A stretch of 64,000 bases of DNA. Origin: Pseudomonas benzenivorans (GTDB taxonomy: Bacteria; Pseudomonadota; Gammaproteobacteria; Pseudomonadales; Pseudomonadaceae). Each line of letters starts with the position of its first letter. The first letter of the stretch is position 1. This document shows, one piece after another, positions 18,474 through 30,525 of the stretch. Location of the stretch: contig NZ_FNCT01000007.1 in the NCBI RefSeq assembly GCF_900100495.1, positions 248,001 to 312,000 of the forward strand, written 5' to 3'. A program made the translations under genes and the position numbers. The notes under the pieces were generated by a model. That model had not been told where the DNA came from, did no database searches, and saw only the letters and a list, made by a program, of their open reading frames with translations.

Positions 18474-18831
18474 TGGTGGAGCCGGGGGGATTTGAACCCC
18501 CGTCCGCCAGTTCTCCGCTATCGGTTCTACATGCTTAGCCATCTCTATTGAGTTAACTCCGCGCGGCCCGAGAGGCAGGGTGCTTGGAGCGAGCTGCATG
18601 AGTTTTAGCCGTTACACCTGCAGCGAGCTTGGCGGCGATCCTGTTCTATATGACTGACCAAATCTTCGGGTTTACAGGCATCCCCTAGGGTCAGCTAGCG
18701 GCCCTTAGGCGGCTAGAGCGTAGTTGTCGTCGTTGGCAACTATAAGTTTGCAGCAGCGAATTTACGAGTTCTGCTACCAGCTCGGCATGCCCCTCAAGTT
18801 TTGCTACCGGCGTCGAATCCTAATCGGCCCC
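18474..18831 (-). ncRNA. ssrA: Transfer-messenger RNA (tmRNA)
   Basis: 358 nt. The 5' end (minus strand) begins GGGGCCGATTAGGATTCGAC and the 3' end is a T-arm and acceptor ending GGCTCCACCA, which pairs with the 5' end. The resume reading frame lies at complement 18705-18737 and encodes ANDDNYALAA followed by TAA, the tag known from Pseudomonas. tmRNA rescues stalled ribosomes and marks the nascent chain for proteolysis, with SmpB as partner; smpB lies at 31503-31985. The 3' end is a common attachment site for islands, and an integrase remnant lies directly beyond it. Confidence 0.97.
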
Positions 18832-18861
18832 AAAACTGTCGTGGTCGAAACTACGACACGC

Positions 18862-18890
18862 AGTGTACGGCAAAGGTTCCGTAGCGTCGA
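18862..18890 (-). promoter_or_regulatory. Possible tmRNA promoter
   Basis: On the minus strand TCGACG, a 17-bp spacer and TACACT form a moderate sigma-70 match (4 of 6 bases in each box). Transcription would start near 18855 and give a short 5' leader that contains a UUCG-type hairpin at 18838-18857, to be removed by RNase P. Confidence 0.4.
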
Positions 18891-19178
18891 CCCGGCAATG
18901 GACGGGAGGGCGCCAATGGCCAAGTGCGGCTATGATTGCCGACTTGAGCAGGTCGTTGAAAGGTCGTTGCTGGCTGGGTGCGTGCTGCCCCGTTGCGCTC
19001 GGGGGCCGGGCGTTCGCCACGGCCCGCATGCCGTGCTCTTCGCCTGCTAGGGTGAACCTAGGGCGGCGGGAAATGCACTATGGCGAAGAAACGGGCAGTG
19101 CCCTTGTCTCGCCGTCGGCTGCAGCCTTGTTTAGCGTCTTGCCGAAAGGATGTCATGTCTTGAGGAAGAGACCCCTCT
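18891..19178. other. Intergenic stretch with no supported gene
   Basis: Together with the tmRNA promoter and leader hairpin this makes a 347-bp gap between tmRNA and the sensor kinase. Open frames here are short and show no family features. It presumably also holds the kinase promoter, but I see no clear boxes. Confidence 0.5.
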
Positions 19179-22094
19179 ATGTCGGGTGAGCCGCGTTACC
19201 CTGTGCGTCAGTGGATCTGGCGTGCCTTTGTGCAAAGTGCGTTGATTCCGTTGATCGTGGTGGAGTCGGTACTGATCACCGTTTATCTGCTGAGCAATGC
19301 GGCGATTCGCGATGCGCAAATCGGCCACCTGCAGCAGAGTGCATTGGCGGATTTGTCGACGGCGGTGGCGCGGGAAGGCCAGGTGATCGACAGCCGTTTG
19401 CGTGCGGTCGAGTCGCAGGTGCAGATTTTTCGCGATGCGACCAGCCATGCCCTGCAAGACACTCGCTTTCAACCCGATGAACTGGAGCGTCGGCGGCATG
19501 CCCTGACCGGCAACGGGGTGTTCTACAGCCGCAGTGACGATGGCCGCGCGGCCTCGTTCTATGCCAACAGCACGCCGGTGGCGCAGCAGGACCAGGCCAA
19601 GGCCTTGCGCCTGTCGCAGCTCGACCCGCTGATGCGCTCGATTCGCGCCGCCAATCCGCTGGTCGCCGCGCTGTATTTCAACAGTTGGGACAGCTACAAC
19701 CGCATCTACCCGTTCTTCATGACGCCCGAGCAGTATCCCCATGACATGGTGATACCCGATTACAACTTCTATTACCTCGCCGACGCCCGCCACAACCCCA
19801 AGCGCGAGGTGGTGTGGACCGATGTCTATCTCGATCCCGCCGGCCAGGGCTGGATGATGTCGGCGATCGCCCCGGTGTACCGCGGCGACTTTCTCGAGGG
19901 CGTGGTCGGTCTGGACATCACCGTTGGCCAGATGCTCGGTGAGATCGGCGAGCTCGACGTGCCGTGGCAGGGCTATGCGATGCTGGTCAGCCGTGACAAC
20001 AACATCATGGCGTTGCCGCAGGCCGGCGAGCAGGACTTCGGCCTGCGTGAGCTGACCCAGTATTCCTATGCCGAGGCGGTGCGCCGCGAGGTGCTCAAGC
20101 CGGCGGACTTCAACCTGAGCAAGCGCGCCGACATGCAGCCGCTGCTGCAGGCCATGGCGGCCGGGCAGGGGCATGTGCAGGAGGTGCTGCTCGGCGGGCG
20201 CAAGCAGCTGGTGGCCTGGAGCGAGATCCCGCAAACCGGCTGGCGTCTGCTGCTGGTGGTGGATGAGCACAATATCTACAGCGAGACCAATCGCCTGGCT
20301 TCGCGCTACCTGCAGATCGGCTACCTGCTGATCGTCGGCCTGGCCCTGTTCTACCTGTTGTTCTTTGCCTGGATGTGGTCGCGTTCGCGGCGCCTGAGCG
20401 ACCAGTTGGCGCAGCCGATTGCCGGCATCGTCGGGATGATGCGTCGGCTCGGGCAGGGCGATTACCACCCCAGTGCGCCACCCAGCCAGATCGCCGAGTT
20501 GGCCAGCATGGCGCAGGCGGTGCAGCAGACCGGGGAGCAGTTGCTGGCGAGCGAAACGGAGCGCCACGAGGCGCAGCGGATTCTCCAGCTGGTGCTGGAA
20601 AGCACCACCGAGAGCCTCTGGGAGGTGGATGCGGCGAGCATGACCATCAAGCTCAGCGGGCATTTCGTCAAGCGCTTTGGCCTGGCCACCGAGCGCATGA
20701 GTTTCAGTGAGTTCAACCAGCGTGTGCATCCGGATGACCTGGAGCGCATACGTCATCTGCGCCAGTTGTTCGCCGCCAGCGGCGAAGATCGCTTCGAGGG
20801 CGAGTACCGCTACGCCGACGCGCATGGCGAGTACGTTTGGCTGCTCAGCCGCGGCAAGGTGCTGGAGCGCGATGCCGAAGGGCGCACCCTGCGTATCGCC
20901 GGCACCCATGTGGATGTCACGCGGCTCAAGCAGGTGCAGGAAGAGCTGCGCCGTGCCAGCCTGGAGGCCAAGTCCGCCAGCCAGGCCAAGAGCCGCTTCC
21001 TGTCGAGCATGAGTCACGAGCTGCGCACCCCGCTGAATGCCATTTATGGCTTTGGCCAGCTGATCGAGATGGAAGTGCAGGACAAGCCCGATGCGCGGCA
21101 GGAGGCGGATTATGCGCGGGAGATCGTCAACGCCAGCCGCCACCTGACGGCATTGGTCGATGACATCCTCGACCTGTCGAGCATCGAGAGCCGCCGCCAG
21201 CAGTTGCAGTTGCAGCCGGTGGAGATCACCGCGCTGTTGCAGGGGTGCGCCGAGCTGGTGCAGCCGGAGGTGCAGCAGCGCGGCCTGCAGTTGCAGGTGA
21301 TGGCGGCGGTCGATGCCGCCTTGTATGTCCAGGCGGACGCGCGGCGCTTGCGTCAGGTGGTGCTCAACTTGCTGTCCAATGCGATCAAGTACAACAGCCC
21401 GCAGGGGCTGATCAGCCTCGGTTATGAGGTGCGCTCCGATTGCGTGCGGTTGTGGGTCGAAGACAATGGGCCGGGGCTGACCTCCGAGCAGCAGACCCAG
21501 TTGTTCCAGCCGTTCCAGCGTCTGGGCCGGGAAAGCTCGAACATTCCCGGCACCGGTATCGGCCTGGTGTTGTGTCGCGAGCTGGCCAGCTTGATGGGCG
21601 GCGAGATGGGCTTTCGCAGTACCCCGGGCAGCGGCAGCCGCTTCTGGATCGACTTGCCGAGCGCCGCGGCGCCCGAGTCGGAGGAGTCGTCTGCGGCGTT
21701 TGTCGAGGCGCCGCAAACCATGCGGCAGGCCGAGGTGCTCTGCGTTGAGGATCACCCCGCCTGCCTGAAGGTGGTACAGGAGGCGCTGCGCGAGTTTGCC
21801 GACGTGCGGGGAGTCGGCTCGGTGCAGCGGGCGTTGGCCGAGCTGGCCAGCGCTACCCCGACCTTGGTGTTGCTGGATCTGGATTTGCCTGATGGCGATG
21901 GCCTGCAGGTTCTGGATGCCATGCGGCATGACCCGCGCCTGTCTGCGGTGCCGGTGCTGGTGATCAGTGCGGCAGCCGATGAAGCGCTGTTTGCCGAGGC
22001 ACGCCAGCGCGGCGCGCAGGCCTGCCTCGCCAAACCTATCGATCTGGCTCAGGTACGTCGCCTGGCCCTGAGCCTGTTGGGCCAGGGCCACTAA
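19179..22094 (+). CDS. Hybrid sensor histidine kinase / response regulator
   Basis: 971 residues. Membrane helices near 20-40 and 380-405 flank a periplasmic double-Cache-like sensor (about 45-365). A PAS/PAC domain covers about 465-585 (SLWEVDA and DGRIAGTHVDVTRLK-like ends). The HisKA phospho-acceptor lies in FLSSMSHELRTPLNAIYGF (His near 613). The HATPase domain has N-, G1- and G2-box matches (NLLSNAIKYN, VEDNGPGL, GTGIGLVLC). A C-terminal receiver has the acceptor Asp in LVLLDLDLPDGDG near 901 and a Lys in CLAKPI. There is no output domain and no partner gene next door, so the phosphoryl target is elsewhere. The Cache fold suggests a small organic ligand. Confidence 0.93.
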   Translation: MSGEPRYPVRQWIWRAFVQSALIPLIVVESVLITVYLLSNAAIRDAQIGHLQQSALADLSTAVAREGQVIDSRLRAVESQVQIFRDATSHALQDTRFQPDELERRRHALTGNGVFYSRSDDGRAASFYANSTPVAQQDQAKALRLSQLDPLMRSIRAANPLVAALYFNSWDSYNRIYPFFMTPEQYPHDMVIPDYNFYYLADARHNPKREVVWTDVYLDPAGQGWMMSAIAPVYRGDFLEGVVGLDITVGQMLGEIGELDVPWQGYAMLVSRDNNIMALPQAGEQDFGLRELTQYSYAEAVRREVLKPADFNLSKRADMQPLLQAMAAGQGHVQEVLLGGRKQLVAWSEIPQTGWRLLLVVDEHNIYSETNRLASRYLQIGYLLIVGLALFYLLFFAWMWSRSRRLSDQLAQPIAGIVGMMRRLGQGDYHPSAPPSQIAELASMAQAVQQTGEQLLASETERHEAQRILQLVLESTTESLWEVDAASMTIKLSGHFVKRFGLATERMSFSEFNQRVHPDDLERIRHLRQLFAASGEDRFEGEYRYADAHGEYVWLLSRGKVLERDAEGRTLRIAGTHVDVTRLKQVQEELRRASLEAKSASQAKSRFLSSMSHELRTPLNAIYGFGQLIEMEVQDKPDARQEADYAREIVNASRHLTALVDDILDLSSIESRRQQLQLQPVEITALLQGCAELVQPEVQQRGLQLQVMAAVDAALYVQADARRLRQVVLNLLSNAIKYNSPQGLISLGYEVRSDCVRLWVEDNGPGLTSEQQTQLFQPFQRLGRESSNIPGTGIGLVLCRELASLMGGEMGFRSTPGSGSRFWIDLPSAAAPESEESSAAFVEAPQTMRQAEVLCVEDHPACLKVVQEALREFADVRGVGSVQRALAELASATPTLVLLDLDLPDGDGLQVLDAMRHDPRLSAVPVLVISAAADEALFAEARQRGAQACLAKPIDLAQVRRLALSLLGQGH

Positions 22095-22106
22095 TCCGGC
22101 GTTGGC

Positions 22107-22352
22107 TTACTCGCTGGCCTCGAGTAGCTTCAGGGCTTCGCCGAGTACCTGGACGGACTGGCTGTGGTTACCGGCGTTGTGCAGTTCCTCGCCTTCGGCG
22201 CGGAGTTTTTGCACTTCCGCCAGCATGGCCGGGTCACTGGGTGGATTGCTTTGCAGCATGGCGTCGATTTTCGCCATATCCGCCGGGCACTGCGTGGCCC
22301 ACAGCGCGGTACTGAGCAGAGCGGTGGTCAGGAAAACGATAAGACGGCGCAT
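22107..22352 (-). CDS. Small exported protein of unknown function
   Basis: 81 residues with a signal peptide of about 19 residues (MRRLIVFLTTALLSTALWA), then a mature part of about 60 residues containing a single Cys and two predicted helices (DPAMLAEVQKLRAEGEELHN and a second near the C-terminus). A good AGGAG ribosome site precedes the ATG. The helical pair loosely resembles a TPR unit. It is convergent with the sensor kinase and lies downstream of the lactate operon, separated from it by a 56-nt hairpin. I do not recognise the family. Confidence 0.75.
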   Translation of the reverse strand: MRRLIVFLTTALLSTALWATQCPADMAKIDAMLQSNPPSDPAMLAEVQKLRAEGEELHNAGNHSQSVQVLGEALKLLEASE

Positions 22353-22384
22353 GGTCTTTCTCCTCTTCTGACGATGGATGGATG

Positions 22385-22440
22385 ATTAGGGTCTGTCGAG
22401 GATTCGTCGTAGCCATGATGAAACCTCGACAGATACTAAT
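22385..22440. repeat. 56-nt imperfect palindrome between dld and the small exported gene
   Basis: Arms of 26 nt pair with only two mismatches and three G-T wobbles around a 4-base loop (22411-22414); the core arms are TCTGTCGAGG and CCTCGACAGA. There is no T run on either side, so it is more likely an mRNA-stabilising or REP-like hairpin than a simple terminator. Confidence 0.75.
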
Positions 22441-22487
22441 AATAGAAAGGACGGCGGGGCTGTTCGTTCCCGGCCGTTGGTCGCCTC

Positions 22488-25291
<2,804 letters not shown>

Positions 25292-25295
<4 letters not shown>

Positions 25296-25963
25296 GCGTC
25301 CTCCAGGATCAGCACGATCAGGTCCTTCGGCCCATGGGCGCCGTAGGCCAGGACCTGCTCGATGTCGGCGGTCTTCGACGGCCCGGACACCAGCAGCGCG
25401 TTGGTCGGCATGCCGGCGCTCCACTGCATTTTCTGTTGCACCTCGTAGAAATTGTCGTAGACCTGGCTGGCCTTGAGCAGGGCGATATGCAGCGGCGGCA
25501 CCAGGCTCATCAGCCGCGGTTCCTCGCGGGTCGGCCAGAGGATCAGGCTGCCGGTGGCGGCGATGCCGCCGAGGGTGCCGGTGAGGCTGGCCGGGGTGGC
25601 GTCGAACAGCTCGGCTTTCCATTCCTCGATGGGCCGGTCGTAGGCCTTGAGCGTCAGCGGGCTGCCGGCCTGCTGGCAATGAGCGCTGAACTGCTGGCCG
25701 TGCGGCGTGCTCGGCGCGACCAGCAGCCGGTCGATGCCGCGTTCGCCGAGCAGGCGCTCGAGCAGCGCCGGCCACTCGGCCAGGGAGGTCAGGTGGGTTT
25801 CGCCGTGCACTGCTTCCATCAGCTGACGCAGGCGCGCGATGCGCTGATCGGCCGGGTAGCTCCAGGGCTGGGTCACCAGGCTTTCATCGAACTCGTCGCG
25901 GATCGGCGTGGTGCCGGCCAGGCTGTTCTTCAGCTTGGCGAGGATGTTGGCTTTGGCGCTCAT
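25292..25963 (-). CDS. lldG: LutC/LldG-type LUD domain subunit of L-lactate dehydrogenase
   Basis: 223 residues from the ATG at 25963; a longer open frame upstream runs into REP sequence and is not credible. The LUD fold is recognised by NILAKLKNSLAG at the N-terminus and by the GGIAATGSLILWPTREEPRLMSLVPP region and the KTADIEQVLAYGAHGPKDL ending. With LutA and LutB it forms the three-subunit L-lactate oxidising enzyme, in which the LUD subunit has no cofactor motif. Its stop overlaps the dld start by four bases. Confidence 0.88.
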
Positions 25964-25989
25964 GCCCGTTCTCCGCGGAGGTTGCCTTG

Positions 25990-26048
25990 GTGGGAGCGGA
26001 CTTGTCCGCGATCTGCTGTGCCTGCATCGCGGACAAGTCCGCTCCCAC
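25990..26048. repeat. REP element 1 in the lutB-lutC gap
   Basis: Perfect 23-bp inverted repeat (left arm begins GTGGGAGCGGACTTGTCC, right arm ends GGACAAGTCCGCTCCCAC) around a 13-base loop. The sequence is of the GTGGGAGCGG type seen as dispersed REP in Pseudomonas. Confidence 0.9.
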
Positions 26049-26053
26049 AGACG

Positions 26054-26112
26054 GTAGGGTGCGCCGTGCGCACCATTTGCCCCTGGGATGTGGTGCGCGC
26101 GGCGCACCCTAC
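26054..26112. repeat. REP element 2 in the lutB-lutC gap
   Basis: Inverted repeat of 22-bp arms with one mismatch (left begins GTAGGGTGCGCCGTGC, right ends GCGGCGCACCCTAC) around a 15-base loop. It lies 6 bp after the first palindrome but belongs to a different repeat family. Confidence 0.88.
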
Positions 26113-26129
26113 GGCGATTCGAACACTCA

Positions 26130-27575
26130 TCATTTGCCCTCCAGATGCTGGCGGGCCAGTTCGTGCAGCGAGCGCTTGGCCGGGATCGGCGCCACGTGGT
26201 GCTCGGTCCAGGGGCCGAGCTTGCTCGGCGTCAGGCCGCCCAGGCGGGTGGCGAAGAAGCTGAACAGGCGGTACAGCGCAGGGGTGGTGTAGAGCGTGCG
26301 CCAGGCTTTCCAGGCCAGGCGCTCACGCGGCGAGTACTTGCTGCCCTGGCCACGCATGACCTGGTGCGGATCGTTGGGCGCCTTGACGTTCTCTTCGCGC
26401 AGGCGCCGCAGTATCGACGGGATCGGGATCTTCACCGGGCAGACCTCGCCGCAGGCGCCGCATAGCGAGGAGGCGCTGGGGTGGTCTGGGACCTTGTCCA
26501 GGCCGACCAGGTGCGGGGTGATGATCTTGCCGATCGGTCCGGGGTAGACCTCGCCATAGGCATGGCCGCCGATGCGGGTATAGACCGGGCAGTGGTTCAT
26601 GCAGGCGCCGCAGCGGATGCAGTTGAGGGTCTGGCGCAGCTCGCTGTCGGCGAAGGCCTGGCTGCGGCCGTTGTCCAGCAGCACCAGGTGGACTTCCTGC
26701 GGGCCGTCCAGCTCGTCGGCCTTTCTCGGCCCGGAGATCATGTTGACGTAGGTGGTGATCGGCTGGCCGAGGGCCGAGCGAGTCAGCAGCGAGAGCAGCG
26801 GCACGGTGTCGCGCAGATTCTCCACCACCTTCTCGATGCCGGTCACGGCGATATGCACCGCCGGTACCGTGGTGCTCATGCGGCCGTTGCCTTCGTTCTC
26901 TACCAGCAACAGGGTGCCGGTCTCGGCCACCGCGAAGTTGACCCCGGAGACGCCGATGTCGGCCTCGAAGAACTTCCGGCGCAGGGTGCGCCGGCCGATC
27001 TGAATGAGTTGGTCGACGTCCTTGGTGTACTCCACGCCGAGTTTGTCGTGGAACAGGGACGCGACCTGGCCGGCATTCTTGTGGATCGCCGGCATGATGA
27101 TATGGGAAGGCTTCTCGTTATCGAGCTGGACGATGTACTCGCCCATGTCCGATTCCAGGCATTCGATGCCCCGTTCGGCGAGGAAATGGTTCATTTCCAT
27201 CTCCTCGCTGACCATGGATTTGCCCTTGATCACCTGGCGCGCCTCGTGAGCGCGGGCGATCTCGAGGACGATGGCGTTGGCCTCGTCCACCGTTTCCGCC
27301 CAGTGCACGTGCACACCGTTGCGGGTCAGGTTCTGTTCCAGGCGCTCGAGCAGTTCCGGCAGCTTGGACAGGGCGCGGGCGCGGATCTGGTTGCCCAGGG
27401 CGCGCAGCCGCTCGCGTTCGTCGGCGTCCGAGAAAGCGCTGGCGCGCTTGGCCATCAGCGAATCCATGGCGCTGCGGAAGTTCTGCCGCAGCTGGGCGTC
27501 GCCCAGGGCGCCGCGGGCGCGCTGCTTGAAGTCGCCGTGCAGTTGCACGGTGGGGATCAGCGTGTGGCTGTTCAT
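26130..27575 (-). CDS. lldF: LutB/LldF-type Fe-S subunit of L-lactate dehydrogenase
   Basis: 481 residues from the ATG at 27575, which overlaps the LutA stop (ATGA). The N-terminal two thirds form a LUD domain (for example GVNFAVAETGTLLLVENEGN). A bacterial ferredoxin-type pair of 4Fe-4S motifs follows near 320-390 (CIRCGACMNHCPVY, then CGACGEVCPVKIP), and a DUF3390-like C-terminus ends the protein. It carries electrons from L-lactate oxidation. It is followed by a gap of 166 bp filled with two REP palindromes before the lutC gene, which could tune the subunit ratio. Confidence 0.92.
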   Translation of the reverse strand: MNSHTLIPTVQLHGDFKQRARGALGDAQLRQNFRSAMDSLMAKRASAFSDADERERLRALGNQIRARALSKLPELLERLEQNLTRNGVHVHWAETVDEANAIVLEIARAHEARQVIKGKSMVSEEMEMNHFLAERGIECLESDMGEYIVQLDNEKPSHIIMPAIHKNAGQVASLFHDKLGVEYTKDVDQLIQIGRRTLRRKFFEADIGVSGVNFAVAETGTLLLVENEGNGRMSTTVPAVHIAVTGIEKVVENLRDTVPLLSLLTRSALGQPITTYVNMISGPRKADELDGPQEVHLVLLDNGRSQAFADSELRQTLNCIRCGACMNHCPVYTRIGGHAYGEVYPGPIGKIITPHLVGLDKVPDHPSASSLCGACGEVCPVKIPIPSILRRLREENVKAPNDPHQVMRGQGSKYSPRERLAWKAWRTLYTTPALYRLFSFFATRLGGLTPSKLGPWTEHHVAPIPAKRSLHELARQHLEGK

Positions 27576-28408
27576 CGATCCGCCCCCCCATTGCCCTGGG
27601 TGCGCTGCCAGAGGAAGCTCGCCAGGTGCTGGCCGCGCAGCGCGGCCTGTTGTTTCGCCAGGGCGCCGTTGATGTTCATCAGGCAGCCGCAGTCGGCGCT
27701 GACCACCTGAGCGGCGCCGGATGCCTTGAGGGCCTGGGTCTTGTCGGCGACCATCGCCCCGGAGATGTCCGGCATGCGGATCGAGAAGGTGCCGCCGAAA
27801 CCGCAGCACTCGCTCTCGTGGTCGTGCTCGACCCGCTCGACGCCGCTGAGCTGGGCGAGCAGGGCGCGGCCGTGCAGGTGGGTATTCATCTCGCGGCGGG
27901 CACTGCAGGAGGTGTGCAGCGCGACCTTGGTCGGCGCGCCCTGGTCCTGCAGCTGCACCTTGCATACGTGCAGGAGGAATTCGGCCAGCTCGAAGGTGCG
28001 CGCCGCCAGGGCCTCGAGCCGCGCGTGCAGTTCGGGCTCGTCCTGGAACAGCTCGGCATAGTGCTCGCGCAGCATGCCGGCGCAGGAGCCCGACGGCACC
28101 ACCACCGGCCAATCCTCGGCAAACAGCTCGAGCTGCTTGCGCGCCACCCGGCGCGCCTCCTCGGTGTAGCCCGAGGTGTAGGCCGGCTGGCCGCAACAGC
28201 CCTGGTCCTGGGGGAAGTGCACGCGCAGGCCTTCGCGTTCCAGCAGGCGGATCGCATCCAGGCCGGCTTCGGGGAAGAACAGGTCGACTACGCAGGTACC
28301 GAACAGATAGACCTGGCCGGGCTTCTGGCTCGGGTACTGGCGCGGGGTGGGCAGTGGCGGTGCGACGCGGGTGGCGTTCGGCGCGGCGTTATGGAACAAC
28401 TGGCTCAT
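27572..28408 (-). CDS. lldE: LutA/LldE-type cysteine-rich subunit of L-lactate dehydrogenase
   Basis: 278 residues, with two cysteine-rich CCG modules: LFGTCVVDLFFPEAG with QGCCGQPAY near 35-75, and LHTSCSARREMNTHL with ESECCGFGGTFSI near 170-215. These are the signatures of the LutA/GlpC cysteine-rich domain, shared with heterodisulfide reductase subunit B. It is the first of the three L-lactate dehydrogenase subunit genes. The 128-bp gap to lldP holds a GC-rich stem (CGCGCCCG at 28500-28507 with CGGGCGCG at 28515-28522) but no T run, so read-through from lldP is expected. Confidence 0.9.
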   Translation of the reverse strand: MSQLFHNAAPNATRVAPPLPTPRQYPSQKPGQVYLFGTCVVDLFFPEAGLDAIRLLEREGLRVHFPQDQGCCGQPAYTSGYTEEARRVARKQLELFAEDWPVVVPSGSCAGMLREHYAELFQDEPELHARLEALAARTFELAEFLLHVCKVQLQDQGAPTKVALHTSCSARREMNTHLHGRALLAQLSGVERVEHDHESECCGFGGTFSIRMPDISGAMVADKTQALKASGAAQVVSADCGCLMNINGALAKQQAALRGQHLASFLWQRTQGNGGADR

Positions 28409-28536
28409 CGGCTTTGGCTCCGGGTGATCCCGGTTATCCGCAGAGCCTGGCGGGTGACGCTTGCGCCAGGCGTGCGGTGGGAGTTTCTCGTGGTAATGGC
28501 GCGCCCGGCATGGACGGGCGCGTCACGTTGCAGCGG

Positions 28537-30234
28537 TTACGGGGCGACGACCAGGGGGTCGCTGACCCCCAGCACGTAGATCGCGATCAGGGCGATCAAG
28601 CCAGTAAAGAACACGTAGTACAGGGTAGGCCATACGGTCTTGCGCAGGGTGGTGCCTTCGCGGCCGAGCAGGCCGACGGTGGCCGAAGCCGCCACCACGT
28701 TGTGGATCGCCACCATGTTGCCGGCTGCCGCGCCGATGGCCTGGACCGCGACGATCAGCGCCCCGGAGATCCCCAGGCTGTGCGCCACGCCATACTGGAA
28801 CTGGCTGAGCATCATGTTGCTGACGGTATTCGAGCCGGCGATGAAGGCGCCCAGCGCACCGACGCTCGGTGCCAGCAGCGGGTAGACGCCGCCGACGCTG
28901 TCGGCCACGTAGCGGGCCATGGCGATCGGCATGCTCGGCAGATCCGCCGCATTGATGCCCGAGTTGATCAGGATGCGCACCATCGGCACGGTGAACAGCA
29001 GGACGAAACCGGCACCGAGCAGGACTCTGCTCGACTCGCCGATGGCGGCGCCCAGTTCACGCACCTTCATGCCGTGCAGGAAGAAGGTGGCCAGTACCAC
29101 GGCGACCAGGATACCGCCCGGCAGGTACAGCGGCATGAAATCGGCCTTGATCCCGGCCTCGCCGAGGATATCCGGGAACACCAGCACCACGGACTTCAGC
29201 GCGGCGCCGACTTCCGGGAACACCCGGCTGATTACCAGCAGGGCGCCGACCATCACGTAGGGGAACCAGGCGCGCAGGCTGCTCATCGGCTTGGCGGTCA
29301 GCTCGTCGAGTTTCATCTCGATGCTGCCGACCCATTCGCTCGGCCAGTCCTTGGCCGGGGCGAAGTCCCAGGTGCTTTTCGGGATCAGGAAGCCCAGGCG
29401 CGCGGCGCTGGTGACGATCGCCAGACCGATCAGGCCGCCGGCCAGCGACGGGAATTCCGGGCCGAGGAAGACCCCGGTGGCCACGTAGGGCAGGGTGAAG
29501 GCCAGGCCGGCGAAGATCGCGAACGGCAGCACCTCCAAGCCGGCTTTCCAGCTTTTCTCCTTGCCGAAGAAGCGCGTCAGCATCAGCACCATGATCAGCG
29601 GCATGACCGTGCCGACCAGGGCGTGGATGATCGCCACGTTGCTGGTGATCAGCTGCAAGAACACAGCCCAGCTGGAGCCTTGCGCGTCGAGCAGGCCGCC
29701 CAGGGTGGCGGTGTCCAGGCCGCTGTTGATGCCGATGATGATCGGCGTGCCGACCGCGCCGAACGATACCGGCGTGCTTTGCACCAGCATGCCGAGCATC
29801 ACCGCGGCCAGGGCCGGGAAGCCGATGGCCACCAGCAGCGGCGCGGCGATCGCCGCCGGGGTGCCGAAGCCGGAGGCGCCTTCGATGAAGCAGCCGAACA
29901 GCCAGGCGATGATGATCGCCTGGATCCGCCGATCCGGGCTGATGGTGGCGAAGCCGGCGCGGATCGCGGTGATGCCGCCGGAGTGTTTCAGGGTGTTCAG
30001 TAGCAGGATGGCGCCGAAGATGATCCACAGCACGCCGGCGGTGATCACCAGGCCCTGGACGCTGGCGGCGAGTACGCGGTTGAAACTCATGTCCCAGACG
30101 AACAGGCCGATTCCTGCGGTCAGCAGGTAAACCAGCGGCATGGCCCGTTTGGCCGGCCAGCGCAGGCCGATCAGCAGAATGGCGGCGAGTAGAATCGGTG
30201 AGAAGGCGATTAGAGCGAGCAGACCGGATGGCAT
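28537..30234 (-). CDS. lldP: L-lactate permease
   Basis: 565 residues with about 13-14 hydrophobic segments spread over the whole length, the size usual for the LctP family. Family blocks are clear, for example [20 protein letters not shown] near 112-131, [14 protein letters not shown] near 455 and [15 protein letters not shown] near 525. It takes up lactate and glycolate by proton symport across the inner membrane. It is the first gene of the lactate operon and lies opposite lldR, with LldR operators in between. Confidence 0.95.
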   Translation of the reverse strand: MPSGLLALIAFSPILLAAILLIGLRWPAKRAMPLVYLLTAGIGLFVWDMSFNRVLAASVQGLVITAGVLWIIFGAILLLNTLKHSGGITAIRAGFATISPDRRIQAIIIAWLFGCFIEGASGFGTPAAIAAPLLVAIGFPALAAVMLGMLVQSTPVSFGAVGTPIIIGINSGLDTATLGGLLDAQGSSWAVFLQLITSNVAIIHALVGTVMPLIMVLMLTRFFGKEKSWKAGLEVLPFAIFAGLAFTLPYVATGVFLGPEFPSLAGGLIGLAIVTSAARLGFLIPKSTWDFAPAKDWPSEWVGSIEMKLDELTAKPMSSLRAWFPYVMVGALLVISRVFPEVGAALKSVVLVFPDILGEAGIKADFMPLYLPGGILVAVVLATFFLHGMKVRELGAAIGESSRVLLGAGFVLLFTVPMVRILINSGINAADLPSMPIAMARYVADSVGGVYPLLAPSVGALGAFIAGSNTVSNMMLSQFQYGVAHSLGISGALIVAVQAIGAAAGNMVAIHNVVAASATVGLLGREGTTLRKTVWPTLYYVFFTGLIALIAIYVLGVSDPLVVAP

Positions 30235-30365
30235 GGCAGGGTCTCCGCTCAGTGGCGCGCAGGGCGCGGTGGATTCGGGAAATGAAGCGTTGCTGCGAAC
30301 GTAGCGGGCATGACCGGCATGGGGATACCTCGTTGGCTTCTTGGAATTGTTGTGGGCTTCTGTTT

Positions 30366-30384
30366 AAATTGGTAAGACCAATTT
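30366..30384. promoter_or_regulatory. LldR operator O1
   Basis: AAATTGGTAAGACCAATTT is a perfect 8-bp dyad around a 3-base centre and matches the ATTGGT-N3-ACCAAT operator of the PdhR/LldR branch of GntR proteins. It lies 132 bp upstream of lldP and 170 bp upstream of lldR. Confidence 0.85.
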
Positions 30385-30525
30385 ACAAAACAGCCTGCTC
30401 AGGGTAAAAGTGTGGTCACCGCGATGTCAATTAGCTGGCTTACTACTTTGGTCGGATATACCCGGCTTGTACGCTCGCGATGGGCGCTATAGGCTTGCTG
30501 GGTAAGTGCCTGAACAGGCGCGCAA

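Noticed and set aside
18724..19050. 108-codon open frame across the tmRNA 5' region
   Set aside because: It overlaps the tag-coding and 5' part of tmRNA on the opposite strand and has no protein-like features.
19131..22091. 986-codon open frame antisense to the sensor kinase
   Set aside because: Composition is the Gln/His/Leu/Arg-rich pattern of GC-rich antisense DNA, and the plus strand holds a complete kinase with all motifs.
28354..30003. 549-codon open frame antisense to lldP
   Set aside because: Extremely rich in His, Gln, Arg and Asp with no hydrophobic core; it mirrors the codon pattern of a membrane protein.
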